DNA of 46,909 nucleotides from a virus: positions 1 through 46,909 of the IMG/VR virus record IMGVR_UViG_3300034170_000026, one strand, 5' to 3'. Positions within the stretch are counted from its first letter, which is position 1. Every line of letters begins with the position of its first letter. Under the pieces are notes generated by a model that worked only from the letters and a program-made list of their open reading frames with translations, was not told where the DNA came from and searched no databases. Shown one piece after another: positions 21,023 to 30,149 of this stretch. A program made the position numbers and the translations under genes.

Positions 21023-21376
21023 ATGATTAATATCGAGCAAGAAATCATTGATAAAGGCCTGACTGCGCCACGCGTAACCCCTGGCGATGTAGAGCGCAAC
21101 ATCCGCAGCGAGTTCTACTTTACTGCCGGTGAAGGTGTATTGGGTCAAAGCCAAATGGGCGCCAAGCCTGCTGGCAACGCCGACAGCCTGAACCGCCTGA
21201 CTTTCTGCGTTCTGGTGTTGGCTAACGGATTTACCGTGACCGGTGAGAGCGCTTGTGTAGCTAAGGCAAACTTCGACGCCGAGATTGGCAAGAAGGTAGC
21301 TCGGCAGAATGCGATCACTAAGATTTGGCCTTTGATGGGCTACGAACTTACCCAGCGCCTTCACGTCGAGTCCTAA
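21023..21376 (+). CDS. Gp49-like phage protein (N4 gp49/Sf6 gp66 family)
   Basis: A 117-aa protein, MINIEQEIIDKGLTAPRVTPGDVE...LTFCVLVLANGFTVTGESACV...NFDAEIGKKVARQNAITKIWPLMGYEL. The signature is clear and widespread. Its biochemical role is not established. Here it sits among neck genes. Confidence 0.85.
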   Translation: MINIEQEIIDKGLTAPRVTPGDVERNIRSEFYFTAGEGVLGQSQMGAKPAGNADSLNRLTFCVLVLANGFTVTGESACVAKANFDAEIGKKVARQNAITKIWPLMGYELTQRLHVES

Positions 21377-21379
21377 CCC

Positions 21380-21811
21380 ATGGCCGTCGTCATCTTCGAT
21401 CCAACAGCATTCAAGCTCGCTTATCCGCAGTTCGCTGCGGTTAGCGATGGCATGCTGACGAATTACTTCAACTTGGCAACGCTGTACCTGTCGAACACCG
21501 ATTGCAGCATTGTCCAAGATATCCCGAAGAGGACGACGCTGCTTTGGCTGCTGACCGCGCACATTGCCTACCTGAGTGGCGCCCTTAACCCTGACGGCCA
21601 GCCTGGCTTGGTCGGGCGCATCTCCAGTGCGACAGAGGGCAGCGTTTCGGTTTCGACTGAAATGCCAATGACTCCAAGTTCAGCTTGGTTTTTGCAGTCA
21701 GCCTGGGGAAGTATGTTCTGGCAGTCCACGCTGTCGTTGCGCAGCTTCCGTTATCGCGCTCGCCCTACAGTTGTGGAGGGGCAAAATGGCCGTGCTTTCT
21801 GGGGGCGATAG
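21380..21811 (+). CDS. Head-tail connector (DUF4054)
   Basis: A 143-aa protein: FDPTAFKLAYPQFAAVSDGMLTNYFNLA, then LLTAHIAYLSG and a C-terminal SSATEGSVSVS...SAWFLQSAWGSMFWQ. This is the DUF4054 adaptor pattern, similar in placement to gp6-type connectors that bind beneath the portal. Confidence 0.85.
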   Translation: MAVVIFDPTAFKLAYPQFAAVSDGMLTNYFNLATLYLSNTDCSIVQDIPKRTTLLWLLTAHIAYLSGALNPDGQPGLVGRISSATEGSVSVSTEMPMTPSSAWFLQSAWGSMFWQSTLSLRSFRYRARPTVVEGQNGRAFWGR

Positions 21812-22220
21812 CATCGCCAAGGCGCTTTCGGCTATCGGCCAAAAGATGTCTGGTTCGCTGACCGTCGGCTTTATGAATGGTGCCACCTACCCGGATGGCG
21901 TCAAGGTTGCCCAGGTCGCATTCTGGAACGAATTCGGCACCACCACGTCCCCTTCCAGGCCATTCTTTCGCAAGATGATTGCAGATGAGTCGCCAGGCTG
22001 GGGGGCGCTGGTTGCTCGTGCGGCCGCATACTACAACTACGATGGCGCGACAATCCTGAATTTCATGGGTGAGAAGATAGCCGAAGATCTTCAGCAGTCC
22101 ATCGTTGGCTGGCAGGATCCGCGTAACGCAGCCTCCACTATCGCCAAGAAGGGCTTCGACAAGCCGCTGATTGATACCGGAGATATGTCGCGCTCAATCA
22201 CGTATGAGGTGATACTTTGA
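21786..22220 (+). CDS. Neck/tail completion protein, HK97 gp10-like
   Basis: 144 aa from ATG 21786, preceded by GGAGGGGCAAA. It has GFMNGATYPDGVKVAQVAFWNEFGTTTSPSRPFFRKMI and DTGDMSRSITYEVI, typical of phage neck proteins resembling HK97 gp10. Overlaps the DUF4054 gene by 26 bases. Confidence 0.75.
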   Translation: MAVLSGGDSIAKALSAIGQKMSGSLTVGFMNGATYPDGVKVAQVAFWNEFGTTTSPSRPFFRKMIADESPGWGALVARAAAYYNYDGATILNFMGEKIAEDLQQSIVGWQDPRNAASTIAKKGFDKPLIDTGDMSRSITYEVIL

Positions 22221-22615
22221 ACCTGCGCGGCATAGCCAACAACGCAATCCAGGGCATCAACCCCAATATTTCTGTCGTGGTACGGCTGCCTGCTGGTTAC
22301 ACCATCGATCCAGCCACGCGCAAGCAAGTACCTGCGTACACCAATACTTCGGCCCAGGGGCAGCTACAGGCTCTTGACGGTGATGACCTAAAGCAGGTGG
22401 CTGGCCTAAATATCCAAGGCACAATCCGCGCCATGTACCTCTATGGCAGCCTGGCTGGCGTGATCCGCCCCGATGGCAGTCCTCAGTCTCACGTCATCTT
22501 CACCAGTAACGAAGCTGGCGTCGTAAAGTCTCGCGAATGGGGCGTCTTCAAGGTGCTTGAGTCCTGGCAGACGTGGTGCAAAGTGGCGATTGTTTATCAG
22601 GATACTGCGCCATGA
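22217..22615 (+). CDS. Neck protein, TTG start
   Basis: 132 aa, starting TTG in the overlap TTGA with the previous stop. NISVVVRLPAGYTIDPATRKQVP...LQALDGDDLKQVAGLNIQGTIRAMYLYG resembles structural neck proteins with a small beta barrel. Placement implies a role in head-tail joining. Confidence 0.65.
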   Translation: MNLRGIANNAIQGINPNISVVVRLPAGYTIDPATRKQVPAYTNTSAQGQLQALDGDDLKQVAGLNIQGTIRAMYLYGSLAGVIRPDGSPQSHVIFTSNEAGVVKSREWGVFKVLESWQTWCKVAIVYQDTAP

Positions 22616-23118
22616 ATATTGATGCCGCAGTAGTCGCCGTCGCTGACTTCCTCCAGCCACTGATGCCTGCTGGCACGCAGATCGTGCGCGGCCAGGTCAA
22701 TGATGTGCCAGCCCCGCTCCCGCCCAGCATAGTTATTACGGAAATCGGCCAGCCCCAGTACACCACGACCCGCACTAAACTTGATGGAGTTGCTGGCACT
22801 CAGTCCTATGTAATGCCCGTGCAACTGCGCTTCCAGCTCGACTTCTACGGCTGGTCTGGCGGCGAGATGTCCAGCATCACGACAACCATGATCCGCAGCA
22901 TCTATCCGGAAGGTCGATTCCCTGAAGGCGTCAAGCCGCTCTACTGCACCGACGCATTCCAGTCACCCCTAATGACCGGCGAAAAGCAGTTTGAAGCACG
23001 TTGGACCCAAGAGCTATATGTGCAGTACAATGCGCCAGTAACTGTGGCGCAAGAATCCTTTAACGCTGTCGGCGAAACCTCTGTGGAGCCAGCCAACATC
23101 ACTAACCCTGTGGAGTAA
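22612..23118 (+). CDS. Neck/tail terminator-like protein
   Basis: 168 aa from ATG 22612 (ATGA overlap). Pattern MNIDAAVVAVADFLQPLMPAGTQIVRGQ..., VITEIGQPQYTTTRT and QLRFQLDFYGWSGGEM matches the gp12-like LIC_12616 neck terminator group. It probably closes the tail end at the neck in contractile tails. Confidence 0.7.
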   Translation: MNIDAAVVAVADFLQPLMPAGTQIVRGQVNDVPAPLPPSIVITEIGQPQYTTTRTKLDGVAGTQSYVMPVQLRFQLDFYGWSGGEMSSITTTMIRSIYPEGRFPEGVKPLYCTDAFQSPLMTGEKQFEARWTQELYVQYNAPVTVAQESFNAVGETSVEPANITNPVE

Positions 23119-23123
23119 TATGC

Positions 23124-24611
23124 ATGGCCCAGACAATCCCGGTGTCGCAAGTTGTCACCATTAACCCCGCAGTGGTTGGCGCTGGTGGCAATCCACTTGC
23201 ACTCAACGCGATCATGCTGGACCAGAGCCTTACGGTTCCTATTACATCGCTGCTGAGCTTTCCTAGCGCTGACGATGTTGGCCTGTACTTTGGCACCAAC
23301 TCCACACAGAAAGCGCTGGCAGACAACTACTTCCTCGGCTTCGATAACAGCACCAAGAAGCCTGGCACCCTGTTTTTCGGCGGTTATGCTGTTGTTGCTC
23401 GTGCGGCCTGGCTTCGCGGCCAATCGCTGGCAGGCACCACGCTTACCCAGATCCAAGGCGTAAGCGGCACCCTGATTGTGACTGTTGATGGCGTAGTAAA
23501 GACCGCCGCCAGCGTCAACCTGAGTGCGGCTAGCAGCTTCAGCAACGCGGCGACCCTGCTGACTACCGCGCTCGGCTTAACCGGACCTGCCGCCGTAACC
23601 TGGGACGCCACCAGCTCACGCTTCGTGATCACCTCCGGCACGACTGGCTCCACGTCGACCATGACCCAGGCAACTGGCGCCGCTGCTGCATCACTGGGCC
23701 TGTCTGCTGGCATCCTTTCGCAAGGTGCCGAAATCGATACGCCTGCTACCGCCGCTGACCGCATTAAAAGCCTGGAGCAGAACTGGGCCACTTTCATGAC
23801 CACGTTTGAGCCGATCCTTGCGGACAAGACTGCCTTTGCGGTCTGGGCAAACGCACAGAATAACCGTTATGCGTACATCGCGTGGGACTCGGATGCGGGC
23901 TATGCGACCCCTGGCAACGCCGCAGTTTTCGGCACTATCGTCGACACCCTGAACTATGAAGGTACTGTCGTCGTTTACAACACCGTCAACATCGCCGCAT
24001 TCCTGTGCGGTTTCTCGGCATCGATTGATTGGGCTGCCGTAAATGGCCGCGCAACTCCAGCTTTCAAAACCCAGTCCGGCCTGGCTACCTCGGTCAACAC
24101 CCTGGCACTTGCCACTGCTGTACTGAGCAACAACGCCAGCTACTTCGGCCTGTATCAGGCTCCAGGCCAAGGCAACGTCTACAGCATCATGTATGACGGT
24201 CGCATGAACGGCTCCAAGTTCCGCTGGCTGGATACCTACCTGAACCAGATCTACCTGAACGCCCAGCTTCAACTGGCGATGTTTGTAGGTTTGCAGGCGG
24301 TAAATACGGCGCCATACACCAGCCAGGGCGAAACTTTCATCCGCTCGTGGTGTGCAGATCCAATCACCGAGGCGCTGAATAACGGCACCATCCGTGTTGG
24401 CGTTCCGTTGAGCATGTCGCAAAAAGCAACGATTGCTTCGCAGGCTGGGTTTGATATCTCCAGCCAGATCGAGACCCAGGGCTACTACCTGCAGATCCTT
24501 CCAGCTACCGCACAGGTTCGTCAGGCGCGCCAATCGCCACCGATTAAACTTTTTTACGCGGACGGCGGCGCAATTCAGCAAATCACCCTCGCATCCATCG
24601 CGGTCCTCTAA
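23124..24611 (+). CDS. Contractile tail sheath (DUF3383)
   Basis: A 495-aa protein with the DUF3383 layout: IPVSQVVTINPAVVGAGGNPLALNA, an Ala/Thr/Ser-rich inserted domain (QIQGVSGTLIVTVDGV), and the conserved C-part FSASIDWAAVNGRATPAFKTQSG and SFI-like ETFIRSWCADPITEALNNG. The sheath surrounds the tube and contracts on infection. It defines this phage as myovirus-like. Confidence 0.9.
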   Translation: MAQTIPVSQVVTINPAVVGAGGNPLALNAIMLDQSLTVPITSLLSFPSADDVGLYFGTNSTQKALADNYFLGFDNSTKKPGTLFFGGYAVVARAAWLRGQSLAGTTLTQIQGVSGTLIVTVDGVVKTAASVNLSAASSFSNAATLLTTALGLTGPAAVTWDATSSRFVITSGTTGSTSTMTQATGAAAASLGLSAGILSQGAEIDTPATAADRIKSLEQNWATFMTTFEPILADKTAFAVWANAQNNRYAYIAWDSDAGYATPGNAAVFGTIVDTLNYEGTVVVYNTVNIAAFLCGFSASIDWAAVNGRATPAFKTQSGLATSVNTLALATAVLSNNASYFGLYQAPGQGNVYSIMYDGRMNGSKFRWLDTYLNQIYLNAQLQLAMFVGLQAVNTAPYTSQGETFIRSWCADPITEALNNGTIRVGVPLSMSQKATIASQAGFDISSQIETQGYYLQILPATAQVRQARQSPPIKLFYADGGAIQQITLASIAVL

Positions 24612-24623
24612 GGAGCCTATCAA

Positions 24624-25064
24624 ATGGCTGAACGTACAATTACCAGTGCCGATAGCACATTCGTCCTTAGCTCGGCTGACTTTGCGCTGGCTGCGACTAT
24701 CCTTGAGGGCTACGCGGCAGATGCCTCGTTCGCCATGGAAAGCGTGCAGACAGCCGAGACCGTCATGGGTGTTGACGGCAAGCTGTCTGCTGGCTGGACC
24801 CCTCGTCCTTATCCGCAGACGATTACCTTACAGCCGGATAGCCCATCGCGCCCGATCTTCGACCTGATCGCTGCCGGTCAGGATGCTGGGCGCACTGTCT
24901 ACCGTCTGAGTGGCGTGATCACGTTGCCAGGCAACCAGTACAGCCACGCACTGTCTCGCGGCGTGCTTGTCGGTTACACTGCGATCCCAGCAGGCCAGAA
25001 GGTTTTGCAGCCTATGACCTTCCAGATCGTCTGGGAAAAAGTCCTGACAATTCCGCTAGGCTGA
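24624..25064 (+). CDS. Tail tube protein (DUF3277)
   Basis: A 146-aa protein: an N-terminal ITSADSTFVLSSADFALAATI, then DASFAMESVQTAETVMGVDGKLSAGWTPRPYPQTI and RGVLVGYTAIPAGQKVLQPMTFQI. This is DUF3277, the inner tube of DUF3383-sheath phages. AAGGAG leader. Confidence 0.85.
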   Translation: MAERTITSADSTFVLSSADFALAATILEGYAADASFAMESVQTAETVMGVDGKLSAGWTPRPYPQTITLQPDSPSRPIFDLIAAGQDAGRTVYRLSGVITLPGNQYSHALSRGVLVGYTAIPAGQKVLQPMTFQIVWEKVLTIPLG

Positions 25065-25087
25065 TCTAACTGACAGGAGCAATACAG

Positions 25088-25489
25088 ATGGCACGTCGTA
25101 CCAAGGTAGTAACGATTGATAGCGAGAAAAGCCGCGACCACGGCAAGACGTTTCTGATTACCGAGATGTCTGCCGATGCCGCTGAATGGTGGGCTATCCG
25201 TGTAACTCAGGGCATTGTTGGCTCTAACCCGGATGCAGATTTCGACATCTTCAGCGGTTCTCTTCCTCGCCTGGCTAACTTCGCATTCGTCGGCCTGGCA
25301 AAGATTCCTGCTGATCAGCTCAAGCCTCTCATGGATGAAATGAAATCGTGCGTGAGCGTCCTGCTGCCAGATGGCAAGACTAGCCGTGCATTACTCCAGG
25401 GTGACGTTGAAGACATCATGACCTGGCTGGAGCTGCGCAAAGAGGTATTCGAAATCCTCACGGGTTTTTCCGTGGGTGGCGGCGAATAG
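25088..25489 (+). CDS. Tail assembly chaperone (G-like, zero-frame product)
   Basis: A 133-aa zero-frame product, MARRTKVVTIDSEKSRDHGKTFLITEMSADAAEWWAIR... and GDVEDIMTWLELRKEVFEILTGFSVGGGE. The leader is the shared GACAGGAGCAA. Near the end is the slippery site GGGTTTT (25462-25468). A minus-one shift gives a longer 203-aa GT-like product ending at 25698. These chaperones coat the tape measure during tail assembly. Confidence 0.85.
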   Translation: MARRTKVVTIDSEKSRDHGKTFLITEMSADAAEWWAIRVTQGIVGSNPDADFDIFSGSLPRLANFAFVGLAKIPADQLKPLMDEMKSCVSVLLPDGKTSRALLQGDVEDIMTWLELRKEVFEILTGFSVGGGE

Positions 25490-25698
25490 ATTTCGGGATT
25501 CAGGCTCCAAACAAGAATGCCGGGGATTTTATCAAGTACCGCAATACCCCCGGCATAATTGCTACGCTTGTTTCTTCTCGGCTCGCCACCCTCAACGAGC
25601 TTCAGACCGTCTATGGTGCATACGACGCCTATCAGATGCTCGAAATCCACCTCATCGACCAGCACAACAGGGGCGTCGTGAATGGCCACAATAATTGA
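25468..25698 (+). CDS. Minus-one-frame extension of tail chaperone (T-like)
   Basis: From the slip at 25468 the frame continues TTC CGT GGG, then DFGIQAPNKNAGDFIKYRN, LATLNELQTVYGAYDAYQML and stops at TGA 25696-25698. Seventy-six residues are added. It has no own start or ribosome site, reads as protein throughout, and overlaps the tape measure start, exactly as in lambda G/T and related systems. Confidence 0.8.
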   Translation, partial: FRGWRRIDFGIQAPNKNAGDFIKYRNTPGIIATLVSSRLATLNELQTVYGAYDAYQMLEIHLIDQHNRGVVNGHNN

Positions 25699-27364
25699 CC
25701 AACTTGTCGTCCAAGTCACAATGGATGATAAGCCGTTTGTAGCTGGCGAAAAGCGTATTGTCTCAGGCCTGGATAACACCAAAAAGAAAACCGAAGGCAT
25801 CGGTAAGAGTATTTCCGCCGACGGCAAGAAAGGTGCTGAGTTCTTCGGCCAGCTTGAAAAGGCTGCGCTGAAGTTTTTTGCTGTGCTGACTACTGGTCGC
25901 GGCTTGGCGGACTTTACTCGGACGGTTATCGGCACTGGCGCCCAGCTTGATCGCGTATCTGCCCGCATGGGTATAAGTGCTGATACGCTGTCCAGATGGC
26001 AGGGCGCAGTTAGGCAGTCTGGCGGCACGGCTGAAGGGTTCTTGGCGACCATCCAAGGCCTTAGCCAAGAGATGACCAATCTAGCCGTCACAGGTCAATC
26101 CCCTATCAGCAAATGGCTGGGATTCCTGGGCGTAAGCCTAAGAGATGCCGACGGCAAGATTAAGACAACCGAAAAGCTGTTGGCTGATCTTCTTGATGCG
26201 GCCAATTCAAAAATATCCGACCCGTCACAGCGGTTCAACATCCTCAAAGAGATCGGCCTTGATGAGGGCACGATAAACCTAGGGATGAAGGGTAAAGCGG
26301 AAAGGGAAAGACTGCTTGCCGCCCAAACTGCATACTCAGACAAAGACGCCGAATCAGCCCGTAAAGCCCAAGAGCGCTGGGAAGGCGTACAGCTTCGTAT
26401 TGAGCGCATCACTCAGAAGCTGGTCATTGACCTGATTCCAGCCTTCGAACGCCTCAGCGACAAGATGGAAGAGCTGGCAAACACATCCGTGCCAGTCCTG
26501 CGCGAGATCTTCGACTGGATCGACAAGATCGACAAGATCACGTCCAAGTGGACCAGAAGCATTGATGATCTGCTGCCAAAATTCAGCAATCCGACACTAC
26601 AGAAACTGTTTGGCGGGTATGGCGGCACCGCAGCCAAGTTAAACCCATTGACCAATATGGTTGGTGGAGTTGCTGCTGGCGGTCAAAAGCTAACAGAATT
26701 CGTCAACTCTGATGCTGTCAGCAAGGAAGATCGCGGCGCCATCAAGGGCTGGTCTGAAAAGCTGCTTGGTATTTTTGGCCTCAAGCCGAAGAATGGCGCG
26801 CAATCCACTACGCCCTCTTCTTCTGGTGGAGGATCAACCCGGGCTGAACGTAACAATAATCCTGGAAATCTTGAGTTTGCCAGGCAGAAAGGCGCAGTCA
26901 GGGAGGATGGTGAAGGTAGATTCGCAAAATTTGCCAGCAAGTCAGAAGGCGTTAGGGCTTTAGCTAGACAGCTTCAGCTTTACGCTTCCCGCGGTATGGA
27001 CTCCGTAGAAAAAATAATTAGTACGTTTGCGCCAAAGGGAGAGAATGACACTCGAGCATATATTGCTGCCGTATCCAAGCGCTTGGGTGTAAGCGGTGAT
27101 CAAAAGCTAGACCTGAATGACTCCAGCACGCTGACCGGCTTGATCAAGGGAATCGCACGGCACGAGGCTGGCAGCGACTACCTCAGTGATAGCGACCTGA
27201 TGACCGGCCTGAGCATGGCTGGCGTCAAAGGCGGTGGCGCACAACAAGCGCCAAACGTGAGCATTGGCGAAGTGAAAGTGTATACTCAGGCCACTGATGC
27301 AAACGGCATTGCTCGCGATATGCGAGGCGCCATCATCCAACAGGCAAACACGGGCGTTCGTTAA
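25682..27364 (+). CDS. Tape measure protein with muralytic-like domain
   Basis: A 560-aa protein. The N-terminus is helical and contains FVAGEKRIVSGLDNTKKK and ISADTLSRWQGAVRQSGGTAEGF. A Ser/Gly linker (about residue 380) leads to a RAERNNNPGNLEFARQKGA domain with FAKFASKSEGVRALARQLQLY and FAPKGENDTRAYIAAV, the NNPGN layout of P5-like/transglycosylase peptidoglycan hydrolases. It sets tail length and probably helps penetrate peptidoglycan. Confidence 0.85.
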   Translation: MATIIDQLVVQVTMDDKPFVAGEKRIVSGLDNTKKKTEGIGKSISADGKKGAEFFGQLEKAALKFFAVLTTGRGLADFTRTVIGTGAQLDRVSARMGISADTLSRWQGAVRQSGGTAEGFLATIQGLSQEMTNLAVTGQSPISKWLGFLGVSLRDADGKIKTTEKLLADLLDAANSKISDPSQRFNILKEIGLDEGTINLGMKGKAERERLLAAQTAYSDKDAESARKAQERWEGVQLRIERITQKLVIDLIPAFERLSDKMEELANTSVPVLREIFDWIDKIDKITSKWTRSIDDLLPKFSNPTLQKLFGGYGGTAAKLNPLTNMVGGVAAGGQKLTEFVNSDAVSKEDRGAIKGWSEKLLGIFGLKPKNGAQSTTPSSSGGGSTRAERNNNPGNLEFARQKGAVREDGEGRFAKFASKSEGVRALARQLQLYASRGMDSVEKIISTFAPKGENDTRAYIAAVSKRLGVSGDQKLDLNDSSTLTGLIKGIARHEAGSDYLSDSDLMTGLSMAGVKGGGAQQAPNVSIGEVKVYTQATDANGIARDMRGAIIQQANTGVR

Positions 27365-27969
27365 TGGCGATTCCAGGCGTACCAAACCTGCTTAAGAATG
27401 CCCCCAAGGCTATTGGCATCACGTTGCTGGGGAATCTCGCGACCAAGCTGTGGGATTACTTGTTTCCAGGGCCGACCTGGGGCGTGTTCAATGTCGGCAC
27501 GTCCGACCCGTCCATTGAGGTCAGCAGCGTTCTTGAGCTAGACGTTGCTGCCGAAGCTCGGGTTTCGGACTACTTCATTCAGACCGGCAGCTTCACCAGT
27601 TACAACAAGGTGCGGATGCCGGACATCATTCCGATCAGCTTGGTCAAGGATGGCGGGGAAACGAGCAGGCTTCAGTTGCTTTACTGGCTGGACGACAACG
27701 CAACCAAGACAACCCTGTTCGATATCCTTTCTCCTGAGTGGCGCCATCACAACATGACATTGGTTGGCTATCGGCTTAGGCGTACAGCTCGCTCTGGTGC
27801 CGCCATGATCGTAGCTGACTGCCTATTCAAGCAGGTCCGCGAAAAGGCCGTAGTCTTCAGCTCGTCAACGATTGCCAACCCAGAGGATCAGCCAGCCACC
27901 CCAACGGCACGCGTAAACCTCCAGGCTGGAGAGCCGTCTTCTGCTGGCGGAGATGTCGCATGGGCGTAA
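27364..27969 (+). CDS. Dit-like baseplate protein
   Basis: A 201-aa protein. PTWGVFNVGTSDPSIEVSSVLELDVAAEARVSDY is typical of Dit-like N-terminal domains that form a ring at the tail end. A front hydrophobic helix lies in the first 30 residues. TAATG overlap with the tape measure. Confidence 0.75.
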   Translation: MAIPGVPNLLKNAPKAIGITLLGNLATKLWDYLFPGPTWGVFNVGTSDPSIEVSSVLELDVAAEARVSDYFIQTGSFTSYNKVRMPDIIPISLVKDGGETSRLQLLYWLDDNATKTTLFDILSPEWRHHNMTLVGYRLRRTARSGAAMIVADCLFKQVREKAVVFSSSTIANPEDQPATPTARVNLQAGEPSSAGGDVAWA

Positions 27970-28259
27970 GCACTGTTCCACTCAAGGCCGTACCGTCGCA
28001 GTCGGTTAACGTCATCCTTGCTGGTCAGCCATGCGCCGTAGCCCTAAATGAGATGGGTGGTCGCCAGTATTTGAGCCTGAGCAATAACGGGGTGGTGATC
28101 TGCCGCAATGTGTTAGTGGTCAACCGGTCAGCCATCGTCCGAGCTGCCTACACGGGATTCATCGGCGAACTGGCAGCAATCGACACTCAAGGCGATGATG
28201 CCCCTCAATACAGCGGCTGGGGAACGAGATGGCTTCTAGCTTTCAACGACGCAATCTAA
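27960..28259 (+). CDS. Baseplate plug protein
   Basis: A 99-aa protein, VPLKAVPSQSVNVILAGQPCAVALNEMGGRQYLSL...ICRNVLVVNRSAIVRAAYTGF...PQYSGWGTRWLLAF. The pattern corresponds to the plug protein of simple myovirus baseplates, which closes the tube above the spike. Overlaps both neighbours. Confidence 0.75.
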   Translation: MGVSTVPLKAVPSQSVNVILAGQPCAVALNEMGGRQYLSLSNNGVVICRNVLVVNRSAIVRAAYTGFIGELAAIDTQGDDAPQYSGWGTRWLLAFNDAI

Positions 28260-29116
28260 GGTTTACCTTCAAGCTGGCAACCGGGACTTTCACGGAGGAA
28301 GGTAGTCCTGACACGCTTGAGTTTGAGGGTTTTCGCGCCACTGCCGAGATTGACGCGCCTGGTGGTTATGAGTTCTCCACTTGCCGTCTGCGCCTGTATG
28401 GCCTTGACCGCCTGGTAATGGAACGCCTGACGGTGATCAACTACCAGAACCTCGACTTCATGCGCAACTCGGTGCTCGTTGAGGCGACCGATGATGATGG
28501 CCAATTCACCTCAATATTCTTTGGCGAGATCTACATTGCTCAGCCAGATTACGCTGGCGTACCTGATGTTGCTTTCGTGGTTGAGGCCAGATCAGGCCTG
28601 ATCGGCTCCCTGGCTCCAGCAGCGGCTAATTCGTACCCAGGCCCGCAAAAGGTATCCGCCATTATGTCCAGGCTCGCCAAAGAGCTTGGAGTTGCGCTTG
28701 AGGACAATGGTGTAACGTCGACAGTCACGGACATGTACTTATCTGGCAGCCCACTCAAGAAGGTACAAGCGCTGGCGCAAGCCGCGCATATCCAGTTCTG
28801 GTATCTGCCAGAGCAGGGAGTTCTTGCGATTGCGCCAATGGGCGTGGCGCGTAACAGCGAGGCCGTGTTGGTGGACTTCACCAATGGTCTAGTCGGCTGG
28901 CCGCAGAAAACCCACGTCGGAATCATGTACACCGCTCAGTTCAACGCGGCCATCTTCCACGGTTGCAAGATCCTCATGGAGCAGGACGTTTCATCCTGTA
29001 ATGGCGAATGGTACATTGTCAGCATGTCGCACCGCCTTGAGTCAGAAATGCCTGGCGGCGCATGGTTTACGTTCTTCGTTGCCACCCCGCAAAATACCAC
29101 GATCAGGTCGAGATAA
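28229..29116 (+). CDS. Baseplate hub protein
   Basis: A 295-aa protein with LEFEGFRATAEIDAPGGYEFSTCRLRLYGL, FGEIYIAQPDYAGVPDVAFVVEA and KVQALAQAAHIQFWYLPEQGVLAIAP, the gp27/gpD-like hub arrangement of beta barrels. It forms the trimeric adaptor between tube and spike. Confidence 0.8.
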   Translation: MASSFQRRNLRFTFKLATGTFTEEGSPDTLEFEGFRATAEIDAPGGYEFSTCRLRLYGLDRLVMERLTVINYQNLDFMRNSVLVEATDDDGQFTSIFFGEIYIAQPDYAGVPDVAFVVEARSGLIGSLAPAAANSYPGPQKVSAIMSRLAKELGVALEDNGVTSTVTDMYLSGSPLKKVQALAQAAHIQFWYLPEQGVLAIAPMGVARNSEAVLVDFTNGLVGWPQKTHVGIMYTAQFNAAIFHGCKILMEQDVSSCNGEWYIVSMSHRLESEMPGGAWFTFFVATPQNTTIRSR

Positions 29117-29808
29117 TGACTACGGACACCGGTCAGTACTTTGGGTTCACAGATCCGACCACAACTCAAGGTGAGTGGAACAAGTTGCGCTTTGCGATTC
29201 AGCAGGAGCTGTCTGAGCTTAATACCAGCCTGCCAGTTCAGGTTGTGTCGGTGACTGGCGTCGGTGTTAGTCCGGTCGGGTTTGTCAGCCTGAGAATCCT
29301 TGTTGATCAAGTCACCGGCAATGACATGACGATCCCTCACGATGTGATCGCCAACGTCCCATACGTTCGCATCCAGGGCGGATCTAATGCGGTAATCATC
29401 GACCCAGAAATTGGTGATATCGGCATGGCCCTGTTCTGTAGTCGCGACATCAGCGCCGTCAAGAGTGCACGCCAATCCGCACCACCAGGCAGTCGACGCA
29501 TGTATAGCTTCAGTGATTGCGCCTATCTTGGCGGGATTCTGAATGGCGCCCCAACCCAGTACATCCAATTTACGGCCGGAGGAATCATTGTGCACAGCCC
29601 GACATCCGTTAAGGTCGAGGCACCGATTGCTCAATTATCGTCAGCCGATGTCCAGCTTGGGAATATCGGCGGCGCACTGTTGAGGCTGATCGATGAGCGC
29701 TTGATTGCCCTATTCAACGCGCACACGCACGCATCTGGCGGAGCTGGCGTACCGAACTCCCCATTAACCCTAGCTGGTGTAGCCACCACGATCACGAAGG
29801 CCAACTGA
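29116..29808 (+). CDS. Baseplate spike (Gp138-like)
   Basis: A 230-aa protein from ATG 29116 (TAATG overlap). It has the Gp138 N-terminal OB-like pattern PVQVVSVTGVGVSPVGFVSLR...IPHDVIANVPYVRIQGGSNAVIIDPEIGDIGMALF, a beta-helix part, and a C-terminal HTH motif (NAHTHASGGAG) like metal-binding spike tips. It pierces the outer membrane. Confidence 0.85.
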   Translation: MTTDTGQYFGFTDPTTTQGEWNKLRFAIQQELSELNTSLPVQVVSVTGVGVSPVGFVSLRILVDQVTGNDMTIPHDVIANVPYVRIQGGSNAVIIDPEIGDIGMALFCSRDISAVKSARQSAPPGSRRMYSFSDCAYLGGILNGAPTQYIQFTAGGIIVHSPTSVKVEAPIAQLSSADVQLGNIGGALLRLIDERLIALFNAHTHASGGAGVPNSPLTLAGVATTITKAN

Positions 29809-30149
29809 TGGCGACTCTATATCTCGACCCCGATAGTTGGGACTTGGTCTTGGACGCGTCACGCAGCATCGCGGTGGCGACCTATCCTTATGAGCAGGCG
29901 CAATCAGTGGCTAATGCGTGCCGCCTATGGCGCGGAGAGGCGCCATATAACACTAATCGCGGCATGCCATACGACACAGAAATCCTTGGCAAACAATTGC
30001 CACAGCGCGTCCTGGCCGGATGGTACGAAACAGAGGCCGCCACAGTTCCAGGCGTAGTATCTGCAATTGCGGTGTTACAATATGCGGACCGCGCCCTATC
30101 AGGCCAAATCCAATGCACTCTTGATGATGGAACCGTGATCAATGTCTAA
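29808..30149 (+). CDS. Baseplate wedge protein, gp25/gpW-like
   Basis: A 113-aa protein: LYLDPDSWDLVLDASRSIAVATYPYEQAQSVANACRLWRGEAPYNTNRGMPYD. By size and gene order (before the J-like gene) it is the gp25-equivalent wedge that nucleates sheath assembly. Confidence 0.75.
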   Translation: MATLYLDPDSWDLVLDASRSIAVATYPYEQAQSVANACRLWRGEAPYNTNRGMPYDTEILGKQLPQRVLAGWYETEAATVPGVVSAIAVLQYADRALSGQIQCTLDDGTVINV

